Source: Solirubrobacteraceae bacterium
GTDB lineage: Bacteria; Actinomycetota; Thermoleophilia; Solirubrobacterales; Solirubrobacteraceae
NCBI GenBank assembly: GCA_023230855.1
Contig: JALNWQ010000015.1
Location: forward strand, 51,984 to 115,983
DNA length: 64,000 nucleotides
Reading direction: 5' to 3'
The notes beneath the pieces were generated by a model that ran no database searches, had not been told where the DNA came from, and worked only from the letters and a program-made list of their open reading frames with translations. The position numbers and the translations under genes were made by a program. Below, in pieces: positions 27,901 to 36,820 of the stretch. Numbering within the stretch: the first letter of the stretch is position 1; each line of letters begins with the position of its first letter.

Positions 27901-29049
27901 GACCCGGCCGACCCCGACGGGCCCGCCGAGCCGGTGCTGCTGCGCGTCGTCGACCCGGACGGCCCGGTCGACGACGCGGTCGCCCCGAGCGCCGAGGCGT
28001 CCGACGACCGCCCGATCCCCGGCGCGTCGGACGGCCCCGACGACGAGCCGGCGAAGGCCGACGTCGCGGGGGCGGCCGCGGCCGCGGTCCTCGGGCGGCT
28101 GACCGCGGACGACGGGCCGGACGCCGTGGGGGCGACGGACGGGCCCGGCGGCGTCGGCGGCGACGGCCCCGCGCCGGGTGGCTCCGCGGCGGACGACCCC
28201 GACCCCGTCGAGTCGGTGTGGGAGGACGAGTCGGACGAGGCGGCGGACGCCCCGTACCCGTTGCCGAGCCCGACGAGCTTCTCGGCGTTGAGCGCCCGGC
28301 TGCCCGACGCGACCGTCGACCCGGAGGGCGCGGCCCGCGACGGCGTCGACGAGCCCCCCGACGTGCCCGCGGTCCCGGTGGCGACCGCGTCCGCGTCGAC
28401 CCCGGCCGGGCGACGCGCGGCGGAGGGCCCCACGTTGGCCGCGCGCACCCGGGGGGTCGCCGTCCACGCGTTGCTCGAGGACCGCCTGGCCCCGTCCGGC
28501 GGGCGGATGACCGCGTCGGGGCCGGTCGACGCGCGGGCGCCCTCGGCCGACGAGGTCCGCCGTGCGGTGGCGTCGGCCGACCGGGCGGCGCGGCCGTCGG
28601 ACGCCGAGATCGCCGAGATCGCCGGGGCGGTGGAGGCGTTGCTGTCCGGGCCCACCGGTCGCGCGATCGTCCGGTCGGGCCGGCGGCGGGCGGTCGAGCT
28701 GCCGATCCTCGTGCAGCTCGACGAGCGCCGACCGTTGGTGCAGGGCTACGTCGACCTGTGGCTGCGCGATCCGGACCACACGGTGACGGTCGTCGACTGG
28801 AAGACGAACCACCTGGACCCCGGGGCGTCCCCGGCCGAGGTCGTCGAGCACGGCTACCACCTGCAGCGCGCGGTGTACGCCCTGGCGGCGCTGGAGCACG
28901 GCGCGCCCAAGGTGCAGGTCGTCTTCGCGTTCTCGGCCGCCCCGGACCGCCCGGTCCTCGCCGCCTACGGTCCGACCGACCGCGACCGCCTGCGCGCCGA
29001 GGTCGTCGACGCGATCGACCGCGCCGAGCGGGTCCCGCCGCCGGCCTGA
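24976..29049 (+). CDS. AddA-like UvrD/Rep helicase-nuclease subunit
   Basis: 1357 residues. After a 75-residue Pro-rich leader come SF1A motifs: Walker A GAGAGKT (101-107), ITFTERAATQM, Walker B DEYQDT (438-443), VGDRLQAIYGFRNAS, and late motifs TTIHRAKGLEWPVV and HVALTRAADRLYVVG. A long acidic, low-complexity insert (about 975-1090) separates the helicase from a C-terminal RecB-like nuclease with VVDWKTNH (Asp1274, Lys1276). A 3'-5' translocase with its own nuclease is the AddA pattern. GTG 24976 overlaps the upstream TGA by 4 bases; GTG 24967 is an alternative three codons upstream. Mycobacterial AdnB is a related two-domain protein. Confidence 0.9.
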   Translation: MSRPSSPGGPPPPPGPGASPADAVGASIQASAPDGDPVGRPPARPPAPDVATSIPAGRLRTTDGRPLRALPSSDDPAPTFTARQARAVDDRPSTALLVSAGAGAGKTSVLVERFLRLLLEDDRVAARDVLAITFTERAATQMRDRVDRRLRDLVGGEPGRPVELPERLRTDDAWIGTFHGIAQRLLRRFAFDAGLDPDFVVASPDEAARLRRTAFSDAVAAWLRDVPEDDEGRRLLDLGLTGLRDQTLALLDLRRSQGADPGDPSAPGVPAAPDDQDALEAAARDAVDALRAAAAAATDEIGDVGDDAKKTVLQVLDACAEIAATDGTPTSPRLRAWAGAVRPAAAKELKGPACAGLRGAAQHACVAVDRVVVAPAARREVAARDALLRRTARRYADLKRRSRLLDFDDLLLRLDGLLRTRPVVAEHLRRRFRHVLVDEYQDTNPLQTRIVRALAGERGEDLFLVGDRLQAIYGFRNASTVGFDAAARAARDAGSLLPLDETFRCPRAVIALTNHVGRAAHDGYQPLVGGHGRPPAAGDDPVRVAVHVVGTGRDVEPPAEPDRDDVADADGVPFDPDAAPMAPEEARHVVALVRSLLAPDATGRAYRPSDVAVICRAKTRFTVLERALLDAGVDVVPAAGAPLLGTLEVRELEAWLRAAANPYDDVALLGALRLPTGGVDADALYALGAYHRSHRTVPAGASSTVPLWDTLRQLDVDDLLAPPRARDALEAQTTLLVQHRALALRLAPAELVARIVADDGYRAGILARPGGARRWAAVQLFLDWVAERQLAGDTLDRLVARIADGRDDGPTVPVLAGGDAVTITTIHRAKGLEWPVVIVADTGHRGRTDRPPVLLDPDPTGTRIGVAPKLDGDRVPLWDHADLDAARRREEARELRRLAHVALTRAADRLYVVGAWKAADDDGARRLKADAAVPLDGEGAHDGRPYASTLSWLLPLVAPADAWPAVGEDRVLRVVDPADPDGPAEPVLLRVVDPDGPVDDAVAPSAEASDDRPIPGASDGPDDEPAKADVAGAAAAAVLGRLTADDGPDAVGATDGPGGVGGDGPAPGGSAADDPDPVESVWEDESDEAADAPYPLPSPTSFSALSARLPDATVDPEGAARDGVDEPPDVPAVPVATASASTPAGRRAAEGPTLAARTRGVAVHALLEDRLAPSGGRMTASGPVDARAPSADEVRRAVASADRAARPSDAEIAEIAGAVEALLSGPTGRAIVRSGRRRAVELPILVQLDERRPLVQGYVDLWLRDPDHTVTVVDWKTNHLDPGASPAEVVEHGYHLQRAVYALAALEHGAPKVQVVFAFSAAPDRPVLAAYGPTDRDRLRAEVVDAIDRAERVPPPA

Positions 29050-29067
29050 GCGTCCTCGCCGTCGGGG

Positions 29068-30054
29068 TCAGTCGTCCCCGCCCTCCGCGTCGTCGTCCGG
29101 GATGACGCCCAGCACCGGCGGCCCGGCCGGGTCGCCGCCGCGGAGCAGGCGGGTGCGGTCGGCCTCGGCGTCGACCGACGCGCCGAAGAGGAACGTCGCC
29201 GACGACAGCCAGAGCCAGAACAGCAGGACGACCGCGCCGCCCATCGCCCCGTACGCGCTGCCGAACCCGCCGATCGTGACGTACAGCGTGAACGCGAACG
29301 TCCCGAGCATCCACGCCACCAGGGCGGTCACCGACCCCGCGCTGACGAGCCGCAGCCGTCGGCGCGGGACGTCCGGCGCGCGCTGGTAGACGAGCCCGAT
29401 CGCGACGAGCAGGACGAACGCGGCGATCGGCAGCCGAACGATCGACCAGACCGTGCGGGCCACGTCGCCGAGGCCCAGCGTCGAGAACAGCGACTCGGCG
29501 ATCCCGCCCCCGACGACGACGAGCGTCGCGGCGATCGCCATGAGGACGATGACGAGCAGCGCGTTGCCGACGTCGACGAGCTTGTGGCGGACGAACCCGC
29601 GCGACTCCTCGACGTGCTGGACGACGTTGAGCGCCCGGCCCGCCGACGCGAACGCGCTCGACGCGCCGTTGGCGGCCAGCAGCACCGAGACGACGAGCGC
29701 GACGCTCGCGCCGCCCTTGGCCTTGTCGAGCGCGTCGGCGACGAGGTCCCGCAGCGCGGCGGCGCTCTCGTTGGCGCTCGCGCTGCCCGCCTCGTCCTGG
29801 ACGAGGTCGGCGAACTCGTCGGCGATCCGGTCGGGCAGCGAGCCCGCCCCGAGCAGCGTGAGCAACGCCACCGCCACGAGCAGCGTCGGGACGATCGACA
29901 GGATCGCGTGGTAGGCGAGCGTCGCCGCCCGGTCGGTCATGTTCTGCGCCTGGAACGCCCGGAACGCCCGGACGTACACGCCGCGCCACACCGCGGGCGG
30001 CAGGCGCGTCGACGCGGGGGCGCGCAGGCGGACGGGACGGGACGGGACACGCAC
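29068..30054 (-). CDS. YihY/BrkB family membrane protein
   Basis: About 328 residues, with six hydrophobic segments between residues 40 and 290. The opening ERAFRAFQAQNMTDRAATLAYHAILSIVPTLLVAVALL pattern (here VYVRAFRAFQAQ) is typical of the YihY/BrkB (formerly RNase BN) family. Function is unknown; it is not a nuclease. The acidic tail (PDDDAEGGDD) is cytoplasmic by prediction. The start is uncertain: GTG 30054 lies 9 bases after GATAGC, while GTG 30063 is also in frame. It converges on the addA gene across only 18 bases. Confidence 0.85.
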   Translation of the reverse strand: MRVPSRPVRLRAPASTRLPPAVWRGVYVRAFRAFQAQNMTDRAATLAYHAILSIVPTLLVAVALLTLLGAGSLPDRIADEFADLVQDEAGSASANESAAALRDLVADALDKAKGGASVALVVSVLLAANGASSAFASAGRALNVVQHVEESRGFVRHKLVDVGNALLVIVLMAIAATLVVVGGGIAESLFSTLGLGDVARTVWSIVRLPIAAFVLLVAIGLVYQRAPDVPRRRLRLVSAGSVTALVAWMLGTFAFTLYVTIGGFGSAYGAMGGAVVLLFWLWLSSATFLFGASVDAEADRTRLLRGGDPAGPPVLGVIPDDDAEGGDD

Positions 30055-30181
30055 GGCCCGCACGCTATCGCCCGCCGATCGGCGCGTCCGGTCGACTTCC
30101 ACCGTCGTCGGCGACGGGCGTCCGGCCCCGGCCCGGACGGAATGGTCGGAACCAGGTATGGAGCAAACCGGGATCGGCCTG

Positions 30182-30209
30182 TATCCTTTCCGGTTCGCCC
30201 CGGGAACCG
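30182..30209 (+). promoter_or_regulatory. Probable gltB -10 element and leader hairpin
   Basis: TATCCT (30182-30187) is followed by a hairpin (CGGTTC with GAACCG, 30191-30209) and a leader of about 70 bases to the ATG at 30259, which has no clear SD. The region 30055-30181 is the divergent promoter region shared with the YihY gene. No glutamine riboswitch motif was recognised. Confidence 0.4.
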
Positions 30210-30258
30210 CCTGCCACCGCTACCGGATCTGCCGGTCCCTGCGGAGCGACGCCCTCAC

Positions 30259-33200
30259 ATGACCGCATTCACGAACCTCCCGGAGGCGCACGGCCTCTAC
30301 GACCCCCGGAACGAGCATGACGCCTGTGGCGTGGCGATGGTCGCCCGCCTGGACAACGTGCCGACGCACGAGACGATCACCAAGGCCCTGGTGGCCCTGG
30401 AGTGCATGGACCACCGGGGCGGCGCCGGCGCCGATTCACGCACCGGCGACGGCGCCGGCATCCTCGTCCAACTACCCCACGCGTTCTTCCGCTCCGTCGT
30501 CGACTTCGAGCTGCCCGAGCCGGGCCGCTACGCCGTCGCGATGTGCTTCCTCCCGCGCGACGACACCCGCCGGCGGCTCATCGAGGAGATGCTCGAGCGC
30601 AACGTCCGGACCGAGGGGCAGATCGTCCTGGGGTGGCGCGACGTGCCGGTCGACCCGGACGCGATCGGGCACATCGCCCGTGCCGCCCAGCCGACCGTGC
30701 GCCAGCTGTTCGTCGAGGCCGGTCCCGGGTTCGACCACGACGTCGAGGCGTTCGAGCGCAAGCTCTACGTCATCCGCCGGATCTGCGAGCTCGCCACCCA
30801 CGAGCTCTACGTCAGCACGTTCTCGTCGCGGACGATCGTCTACAAGGGCATGCTCCTGTCGGCCCAGGTGCCGGCGTTCTACCCCGACCTGCGCGACGAG
30901 CGGTTCACGTCCGCCCTGGCGCTCGTCCACTCCCGGTTCTCGACGAACACCTTCCCGAGCTGGGACCGCGCCCACCCCAACCGCGTGATCGCCCACAACG
31001 GCGAGATCAACACGCTCATGGGCAACGTCAACTGGATGCGCGCCCGCGAGTCGCAGCTCGCGTCGTCGCTGTTCGGGCACGACATCGACAAGATCAAGCC
31101 GGTCGTGCGCCCGGGCGGATCGGACTCGGCAACGCTCGACAACGTCCTCGAGCTGCTCATGCTCGCCGGCCGGTCGCTCCCGCACGCGGCGATGATGTGC
31201 GTCCCCGAGGCGTTCCGCGGCCGCAACGACCTGCCGCCCGAGCTCGTCGGCTTCTACGCCTACCACTCGCTGCTCATGGAGCCGTGGGACGGTCCGGCCG
31301 CGGTCTGCTTCACCGACGGTCGCGTCGTCGGCGCGACGCTCGACCGCAACGGCCTGCGCCCCGGTCGCTGGGTCCAGACGAAGGACGGCTGGATCATCCT
31401 CGGGTCCGAGACCGGGATGCTCGACGTCGAGCCCGCCAACATCGAGCGGCTCGGCCGCCTCGCCCCGGGCAAGCTCTTCCTCGTCGACCTCGAGCAGCAC
31501 CGGATCGTCGAGGACGAGGAGGTCAAGCGACGCGTCGCGATGCAGCGCCCGTACGAGGCGTGGCACCGCGAGCAGGCGGTGCACTTCTCCGACCTGCCGG
31601 TCCGGCGGGCCGTCCACGAGAGCGGCCGTCACCTGCGCCAGCTCCAGCAGGCGTTCGGCTACACGCAGGAGGATCAGCGGACGCTGCTGGCCCCGATGGC
31701 GTCCGCCGGGCAGGAGCCGCTCGGATCGATGGGCAACGACGCCGCCCTGGCCGTCCTGTCCGATCAGCGCCCGCCGCTGTTCAGCTACTTCAAGCAGCTC
31801 TTCGCGCAGGTGACGAACCCGCCGATCGACCCGATCCGCGAGGAGCTCGTCATGTCGCTGTCGACCGCGATCGGCGGTCAGCGCAACCTCCTGGACGAGA
31901 CGCCCGAGCACGCCCACCAGCTCGTCCTCGACCAGCCGATCCTGCGCAACGACGAGCTCGAGACCCTGCGCCAGGTCGACCACGGCGTCTTCCGCTCGTA
32001 CACGCTCGACATCACCTGGCCGGCCGAGGAGGGGCCCGACGGGCTCCGGGCGCGCCTCGCCAACGCCTGCGACGAGGCGTACGACGTCGTCCGCCAGGGC
32101 TGCAACGTCCTGATCCTCTCCGACCGCGAGGCCGACGAGGGACGCGTCGCGATCCCGTCGCTGCTCGCCACCGCCGCGATCCACCACCACCTCGTCCGCG
32201 AGGGGGTGCGGCTGCAGTGCGGCCTCGTCCTCGAGTCGGCCGAGCCGCGCGAGGTGCACCACTTCTGCACCCTGCTCGGCTACGGGGCGCAGGCGATCAA
32301 CCCGTACCTCATGCTCGACACCGTCGACCAGCTCGTCGAGACGGGCGAGGTCGCAGGCGTCGACGACGTCGAGACGGGGCAGCGCAACCTCGTCAAGGCG
32401 ATCGGCAAGGGCCTGCTGAAGACGATCTCGAAGATCGGCATCTCGACCGTCGCGTCGTACACCGGCGCCCAGATCTTCGAGGCGGTCGGCCTGGCCCCCG
32501 ACGTCGTCGACCGGCACTTCACCGGCACCGCGTCGCGGATCGGCGGCATCGGGCTCGACGTCGTCGCCCAGGAGGCGCTCGACCGGCACGCCCGCGCCTG
32601 GTGGACGGGCCGTCCGGCGACGTCCGACGACCTGCTGCCGGTCGGCGGCCTCTACAAGTGGCGCCGCGACGGCGAGCACCACATGTGGAACCCCACCACG
32701 ATCTCGCTCCTGCAGCACGCGGTGCGCAAGGGCGACCTGTCGCCCGACGGGTCCACGCCGGCGGAGGACGCCGCCGAGGCCCGCACGTCGTACCGCGCGT
32801 TCGCCGACGCGTCCAACGGCGACGCGACCCGCCGCGCGACGCTCCGCGGGCTCATGACCTTTCGCACCGACGGGGTCGAGCCGGTGCCGCTCGACGAGGT
32901 CGAGCCGGCGTCGGCGATCGTCCGCCGGTTCGCGACCGGGGCGATGTCGCTCGGGTCGATCTCGACCGAGGCGCACGAGACGCTCGCGATCGCGATGAAC
33001 CGGCTGGGCGGCAAGTCCAACACCGGCGAGGGCGGCGAGGACCCGCGACGGTTCACCCCCGACGCCAACGGCGACCGTCGCCGGTCGGCGATCAAGCAGG
33101 TCGCGTCGGGGCGCTTCGGCGTCACCGCGCACTACCTCGCCAACGCCGACCAGCTGCAGATCAAGATGGCCCAGGGCGCCAAGCCCGGCGAGGGCGGCCA

Positions 33201-34872
33201 GCTGCCGGGCCACAAGGTCGACAAGTACATCGGCTCGGTCCGCCACACCACGCCGGGCGTCGGCCTCATCTCGCCGCCGCCGCACCACGACATCTACTCG
33301 ATCGAGGACCTCAAGCAGCTCATCTTCGACCTGCGCTGCGGCAACCCCGACGCGTCGGTGTCGGTGAAGCTCGTCGCCGAGATGGGCGTCGGCACCGTCG
33401 CGTCCGGGGTCGTGAAGTGCGGCGCCGACCACGTCGTCATCGCCGGCCACGACGGCGGCACCGGCGCGTCCCCGCTCAGCTCGGTCGTCTCGGCCGGCGT
33501 GCCGTGGGAGATCGGCCTGGCCGAGGCGCAGCAGACGCTGTTGCTCAACGACCTGCGCACCCGCGTGACGGTGCAGACCGACGGGCAGCTCAAGACCGGC
33601 CGCGACGTCGTCATCGCCGCGCTGCTCGGCGCCGACGAGTTCGGCTTCGCGACCGCCCCGTTGATCGCGACCGGCTGCATCATGATGCGCGCCTGCCACC
33701 TCAACACCTGCCCGGTCGGCATCGCGACGCAGAACCCCGAGCTGCGCAAGCGGTTCAAGGGCACGCCGGAGCACGTCGTCAACTACTTCCTCCTCCTCGC
33801 CGAGGAGGTCCGGGAGATCCTGGCGTCGCTCGGCGCACGGACGTTGGACGAGGTCATCGGCCGCACCGAGCTGCTCGCCGCGGACGAGGCGATCGACCAC
33901 TGGAAGGCCCGCGGGGTCGACCTGTCCCGCCTGTTCGAGCGGCCCGCCGAGGCGTCCGGGCCCGGCACCGTCCTGCACGGCATCGAGCCGCAGGTCACCG
34001 GCCACCTCGACGCCCACCTCGACTGGACGCTCATGGAGCGGGCGCTGCCGGCGATCGAGCGGGCCGAGCCGGTCCGGATGAGCTCGCCGGTCCGCAACAT
34101 CGACCGCTGCGTCGGCGGCATCCTCAGCTCGCAGATCGCGCGCCACCAGGGGGCCGACGGCCTGCCCGACGGCACGCTGTCGGTGACGTTCACCGGGTCG
34201 GCGGGCCAGAGCTTCGGCGGCTGGCTCATGCGCGGCGTCGAGTTCCGCCTCGTCGGCGACGCCAACGACTACGCCGGCAAGGGCCTGTCCGGCGGGGTGC
34301 TGTCGGTCCGGCCGTCGCCCGAGGTGACGTTCGTGCCGGAGGAGCAGCAGATCGTCGGCAACACCTGCCTCTACGGCGCGACGAAGGGCCGCGCGTTCTT
34401 CCGCGGCCGCGCCGGCGAGCGGTTCGCGGTGCGCAACTCCGGCGCGAGCGCGGTCGTCGAAGGGGTCGGCGACCACGGGTGCGAGTACATGACCGGGGGG
34501 CGGGTCGTCGTCCTCGGCCCGACCGGCCGCAACTTCGCCGCCGGCATGTCGGGTGGCCTGGCGTTCGTCTTCGACGAGCACGGCACGTTCCGCGACCACG
34601 TCAACCCGACGATGCTCGACCAGCTCGAGGAGCCGGACGAGGCCGACCTCATCGAGCTCCGCGACCTCGTCGTCGAGCACGGCGACCGGACCGGGTCGGC
34701 CGTCGCCGCTCGCGTCCTGGCCGACTGGAGCCACGCGCGCGAGCGGTTCGTCAAGGTCTTCCCGGCCGACTACAAGCGCGTGCTGGCGCAGCTCGCGGCC
34801 GAGGAGGCCGCGGCCGCGCAGGGAGGCCTGCAGGCCACGCCGGCCGAGAGCCGGACGGAGGTGCGGCCGTGA
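30259..34872 (+). CDS. gltB: Glutamate synthase large (alpha) subunit
   Basis: 1537 residues. Class-II glutaminase domain first: Cys23 in HDACGVAMV is the nucleophile exposed after removal of a 22-residue propeptide. A central domain is followed by the FMN-binding synthase barrel (GAMSLGSISTEAHETLAIAMNRLGGKSNTGEGGED, GGTGASPLSS), the 3Fe-4S cysteines 1140, 1146 and 1151 (CIMMRACHLNTC), and the C-terminal beta-helix (GxxxG repeats, GGRVVVLGPTGRNFAAGMSGG). It makes two glutamates from glutamine and 2-oxoglutarate with electrons from GltD. Full length and intact. Confidence 0.97.
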   Translation: MTAFTNLPEAHGLYDPRNEHDACGVAMVARLDNVPTHETITKALVALECMDHRGGAGADSRTGDGAGILVQLPHAFFRSVVDFELPEPGRYAVAMCFLPRDDTRRRLIEEMLERNVRTEGQIVLGWRDVPVDPDAIGHIARAAQPTVRQLFVEAGPGFDHDVEAFERKLYVIRRICELATHELYVSTFSSRTIVYKGMLLSAQVPAFYPDLRDERFTSALALVHSRFSTNTFPSWDRAHPNRVIAHNGEINTLMGNVNWMRARESQLASSLFGHDIDKIKPVVRPGGSDSATLDNVLELLMLAGRSLPHAAMMCVPEAFRGRNDLPPELVGFYAYHSLLMEPWDGPAAVCFTDGRVVGATLDRNGLRPGRWVQTKDGWIILGSETGMLDVEPANIERLGRLAPGKLFLVDLEQHRIVEDEEVKRRVAMQRPYEAWHREQAVHFSDLPVRRAVHESGRHLRQLQQAFGYTQEDQRTLLAPMASAGQEPLGSMGNDAALAVLSDQRPPLFSYFKQLFAQVTNPPIDPIREELVMSLSTAIGGQRNLLDETPEHAHQLVLDQPILRNDELETLRQVDHGVFRSYTLDITWPAEEGPDGLRARLANACDEAYDVVRQGCNVLILSDREADEGRVAIPSLLATAAIHHHLVREGVRLQCGLVLESAEPREVHHFCTLLGYGAQAINPYLMLDTVDQLVETGEVAGVDDVETGQRNLVKAIGKGLLKTISKIGISTVASYTGAQIFEAVGLAPDVVDRHFTGTASRIGGIGLDVVAQEALDRHARAWWTGRPATSDDLLPVGGLYKWRRDGEHHMWNPTTISLLQHAVRKGDLSPDGSTPAEDAAEARTSYRAFADASNGDATRRATLRGLMTFRTDGVEPVPLDEVEPASAIVRRFATGAMSLGSISTEAHETLAIAMNRLGGKSNTGEGGEDPRRFTPDANGDRRRSAIKQVASGRFGVTAHYLANADQLQIKMAQGAKPGEGGQLPGHKVDKYIGSVRHTTPGVGLISPPPHHDIYSIEDLKQLIFDLRCGNPDASVSVKLVAEMGVGTVASGVVKCGADHVVIAGHDGGTGASPLSSVVSAGVPWEIGLAEAQQTLLLNDLRTRVTVQTDGQLKTGRDVVIAALLGADEFGFATAPLIATGCIMMRACHLNTCPVGIATQNPELRKRFKGTPEHVVNYFLLLAEEVREILASLGARTLDEVIGRTELLAADEAIDHWKARGVDLSRLFERPAEASGPGTVLHGIEPQVTGHLDAHLDWTLMERALPAIERAEPVRMSSPVRNIDRCVGGILSSQIARHQGADGLPDGTLSVTFTGSAGQSFGGWLMRGVEFRLVGDANDYAGKGLSGGVLSVRPSPEVTFVPEEQQIVGNTCLYGATKGRAFFRGRAGERFAVRNSGASAVVEGVGDHGCEYMTGGRVVVLGPTGRNFAAGMSGGLAFVFDEHGTFRDHVNPTMLDQLEEPDEADLIELRDLVVEHGDRTGSAVAARVLADWSHARERFVKVFPADYKRVLAQLAAEEAAAAQGGLQATPAESRTEVRP

Positions 34873-34918
34873 GCCGTCCGCACGTCCACGTCAACCACGA
34901 CACGGAGGGGCGGGCCTG

Positions 34919-36415
34919 ATGGGCGAGCTCGGAGCGTTCCTGAAGATCGACCGGTCCCCCGTCCGCTGGGACGACCCGGCCGAGCGGGCCGGCCGGTACA
35001 CGGAGTTCGTCGTCGACCGTCCCCCGGCCGAGGTGAGCGAGCAGGGCGCGCGCTGCATGGAGTGCGGCGTCCCGTTCTGCCACAACGGCTGCCCGCTGGG
35101 CAACCTCATCCCGGACTGGAACGACCTCGTCTACCGCGGCGAGTGGCAGCAGGCGATCCGCCAGCTCCACGCGACGAACAACTTCCCCGAGTTCACCGGC
35201 CGCGTCTGCCCCGCCCCGTGCGAGGCGGCGTGCGTGCTGGAGATCAACGAGGGCGACGCGGTGACGATCAAGCAGATCGAGCACACGATCATCGACCGTG
35301 CCTGGGCCGAGGGCTGGGTCGTGCCGGAGCCGCCGACGCACGAGACCGGCCAGCGGGTCGCGGTCGTCGGCGCCGGGCCCGCCGGGCTCGCCGCCGCCCA
35401 GCAGTTGCGTCGCGCGGGGCACGCCGTCGTGCTCTTCGAGCGTGACGAGGCCGCGGGCGGGCTCATCCGGTTCGGCGTCCCGGACTTCAAGATCGAGAAG
35501 CACGTCGTGCAGCGTCGCGTCGACCAGCTCGTCGCCGAGGGCGTCGAGCTGCGCTGCGGCGTCGAGGTCGGCGTCGATGTCACCGCCGACGAGCTGCGCG
35601 CCGAGTTCGACGCCGTCGTCCTGACGGTCGGCTCGCGGGTGCCCCGCGACCTGCCGGTCGAGGGCCGCGACCTCGAGGGCGTCCACTACGCGATGGAGTA
35701 CCTCTACGAGCGCACCCGTTGGGCGCAGCACGACCAGGGCGTGCCGATCGACGTGCCCGGCGGGGGCTGGGAGTCGAAGTCGCGCGGGATCAGCGCCCGC
35801 GGCAAGCACGTCGTCGTCATCGGCGGCGGCGACACCGGCGCGGACTGCGTCGCCCAGTCGATCCGCGAGGACGCCGCGTCGGTCGTGCAGGTCGAGCTGC
35901 TGCCCGAGCCGCCCGCCACCCGGCCCGACGATCGGACCCCGTGGCCGTTGTGGCCGGCGAAGTTCCGCCTGAGCTACGCGATGGAGGAGGCCCGGGCGAT
36001 CGGGCGCGGCGTCCAGACGTTCTCGGTGTCGACGTTGCGCCTGGAGGGCGACGAGGACGGTCGGGTGGCGCGGTTCCACTACGCGCAGGCCGAGCCGGCC
36101 CCGCCGTTCGGGCCCGTTCCCGGCACCGAGCAGGACGCCCCGGCGCAGCTCGTGCTGCTCGCGATGGGGTTCCTCCATCCCGAGCCGCGCCTGCTCGACG
36201 GGTTCGGGCTGGCCAAGGACGCCCGCGGCAACATCAAGGCCGGGGCGTACGCCACGTCGGAGGAGGGCGTCTTCGCCGCCGGTGACTGCCGTCGCGGCCA
36301 GTCGCTCATCGTGTGGGCGATCAACGAGGGTCGCCAGGCCGCCCGCGTCGCCGATCGCTACCTCGCCCGCAAGGCCGGCCGCGCGGCGCGCCCGTCGGCG
36401 CTCGCGGGGGTCTGA
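34919..36415 (+). CDS. gltD: Glutamate synthase small (beta) subunit
   Basis: 498 residues. Two N-terminal 4Fe-4S clusters (CMECGVPFCHNGCPLGN and CPAPCEAAC), an FAD site (VAVVGAGPAGLAAAQQLRRAGH) and an NADPH site (HVVVIGGGDTGADCV). It feeds electrons from NADPH to GltB. Start ATG 34919 has the SD GGAGGGG 8-14 bases upstream, inside the 46-base gap after gltB, so it is translated independently but co-transcribed. The end AAGDCRRGQSLIVWAINEGRQAA is standard for GltD. Confidence 0.97.
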   Translation: MGELGAFLKIDRSPVRWDDPAERAGRYTEFVVDRPPAEVSEQGARCMECGVPFCHNGCPLGNLIPDWNDLVYRGEWQQAIRQLHATNNFPEFTGRVCPAPCEAACVLEINEGDAVTIKQIEHTIIDRAWAEGWVVPEPPTHETGQRVAVVGAGPAGLAAAQQLRRAGHAVVLFERDEAAGGLIRFGVPDFKIEKHVVQRRVDQLVAEGVELRCGVEVGVDVTADELRAEFDAVVLTVGSRVPRDLPVEGRDLEGVHYAMEYLYERTRWAQHDQGVPIDVPGGGWESKSRGISARGKHVVVIGGGDTGADCVAQSIREDAASVVQVELLPEPPATRPDDRTPWPLWPAKFRLSYAMEEARAIGRGVQTFSVSTLRLEGDEDGRVARFHYAQAEPAPPFGPVPGTEQDAPAQLVLLAMGFLHPEPRLLDGFGLAKDARGNIKAGAYATSEEGVFAAGDCRRGQSLIVWAINEGRQAARVADRYLARKAGRAARPSALAGV

Positions 36416-36538
36416 CGGAGCCCGGGTCCGGGCGCTCCGCGGTTCCGGGGGGAGGCCCGGACCGCGGCCCCCGGTCCCGGAAGCGGGGCGAGCGCCCCGC
36501 ACATCGCCGGCGGATCGCTCCAGATCGCCTGCGCGGCG

Positions 36539-36563
36539 TGAGCCCGGCCCGGGGCCGGGCTCA
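36539..36563 (+). terminator. Hairpin after gltBD
   Basis: Perfect 11-base arms TGAGCCCGGCC and GGCCGGGCTCA with a 3-base loop, 124 bases after the gltD stop. A second, 8-base hairpin (GCGGGGCG with CGCCCCGC) lies at 36483-36500. Both are candidates for ending the gltBD transcript. Confidence 0.65.
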
Positions 36564-36621
36564 TGAGCGTGGGGCCGAGGCGGGGTCTGCCGGTCGGGCG
36601 TCGTCGCGCCGGGGCCGCCAT

Positions 36622-36723
36622 GTGACGAACCCCGCCGGATGAGGTGGGTTTCGTGACGTCGAATGGTCCGGTCGGGACCGCGATGCGACGAACGCCGCCG
36701 ATCGTGACGGCGTTCGTCGCATC
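36622..36723. repeat. Two related inverted repeats in a gene-free stretch
   Basis: 36416-36820 (405 bases) contains no gene I can support. Besides the terminator hairpins it holds two inverted repeats of similar design: 36622-36657 (15-base arms, GTGACGAACCCCGCC against GGTGGGTTTCGTGAC, 12 of 15 paired) and 36682-36723 (perfect 16-base arms GATGCGACGAACGCCG and CGGCGTTCGTCGCATC, loop 10). Both left arms carry (T/C)GACGAAC or GTGACGAAC. They lie about 80-180 bases before the TetR promoter and could be operators, a small structured RNA or a repeat family. Confidence 0.6.
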
Positions 36724-36802
36724 ATCCGCCACCCCGTGTCCCTGTCCGTCCGATCGACCGCGCCTTCCTCCCGCCAACGGTGACGCCCCCGTCACCGGTT
36801 GG

Positions 36803-36808
36803 TAGCGT
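36803..36808 (+). promoter_or_regulatory. -10 hexamer for the TetR gene
   Basis: TAGCGT, 12 bases before the ATG at 36821; no SD. Confidence 0.4.
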
Positions 36809-36820
36809 GACGTCGAGCCG

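Noticed and set aside
24952..28899. Reverse-strand open frame of 1315 codons opposite the AddA-like gene
   Set aside because: The forward frame has every helicase motif; the reverse has none.
30188..30258. Possible glutamine riboswitch before gltB
   Set aside because: A simple hairpin is present but none of the glnA or Downstream-peptide motif blocks.
30472..34734. Reverse-strand open frame of 1420 codons opposite gltB
   Set aside because: It is the mirror of a complete gltB with all catalytic motifs; the translation is Arg/Asp/Val-rich without recognisable domains, the usual artefact of very high G+C DNA.
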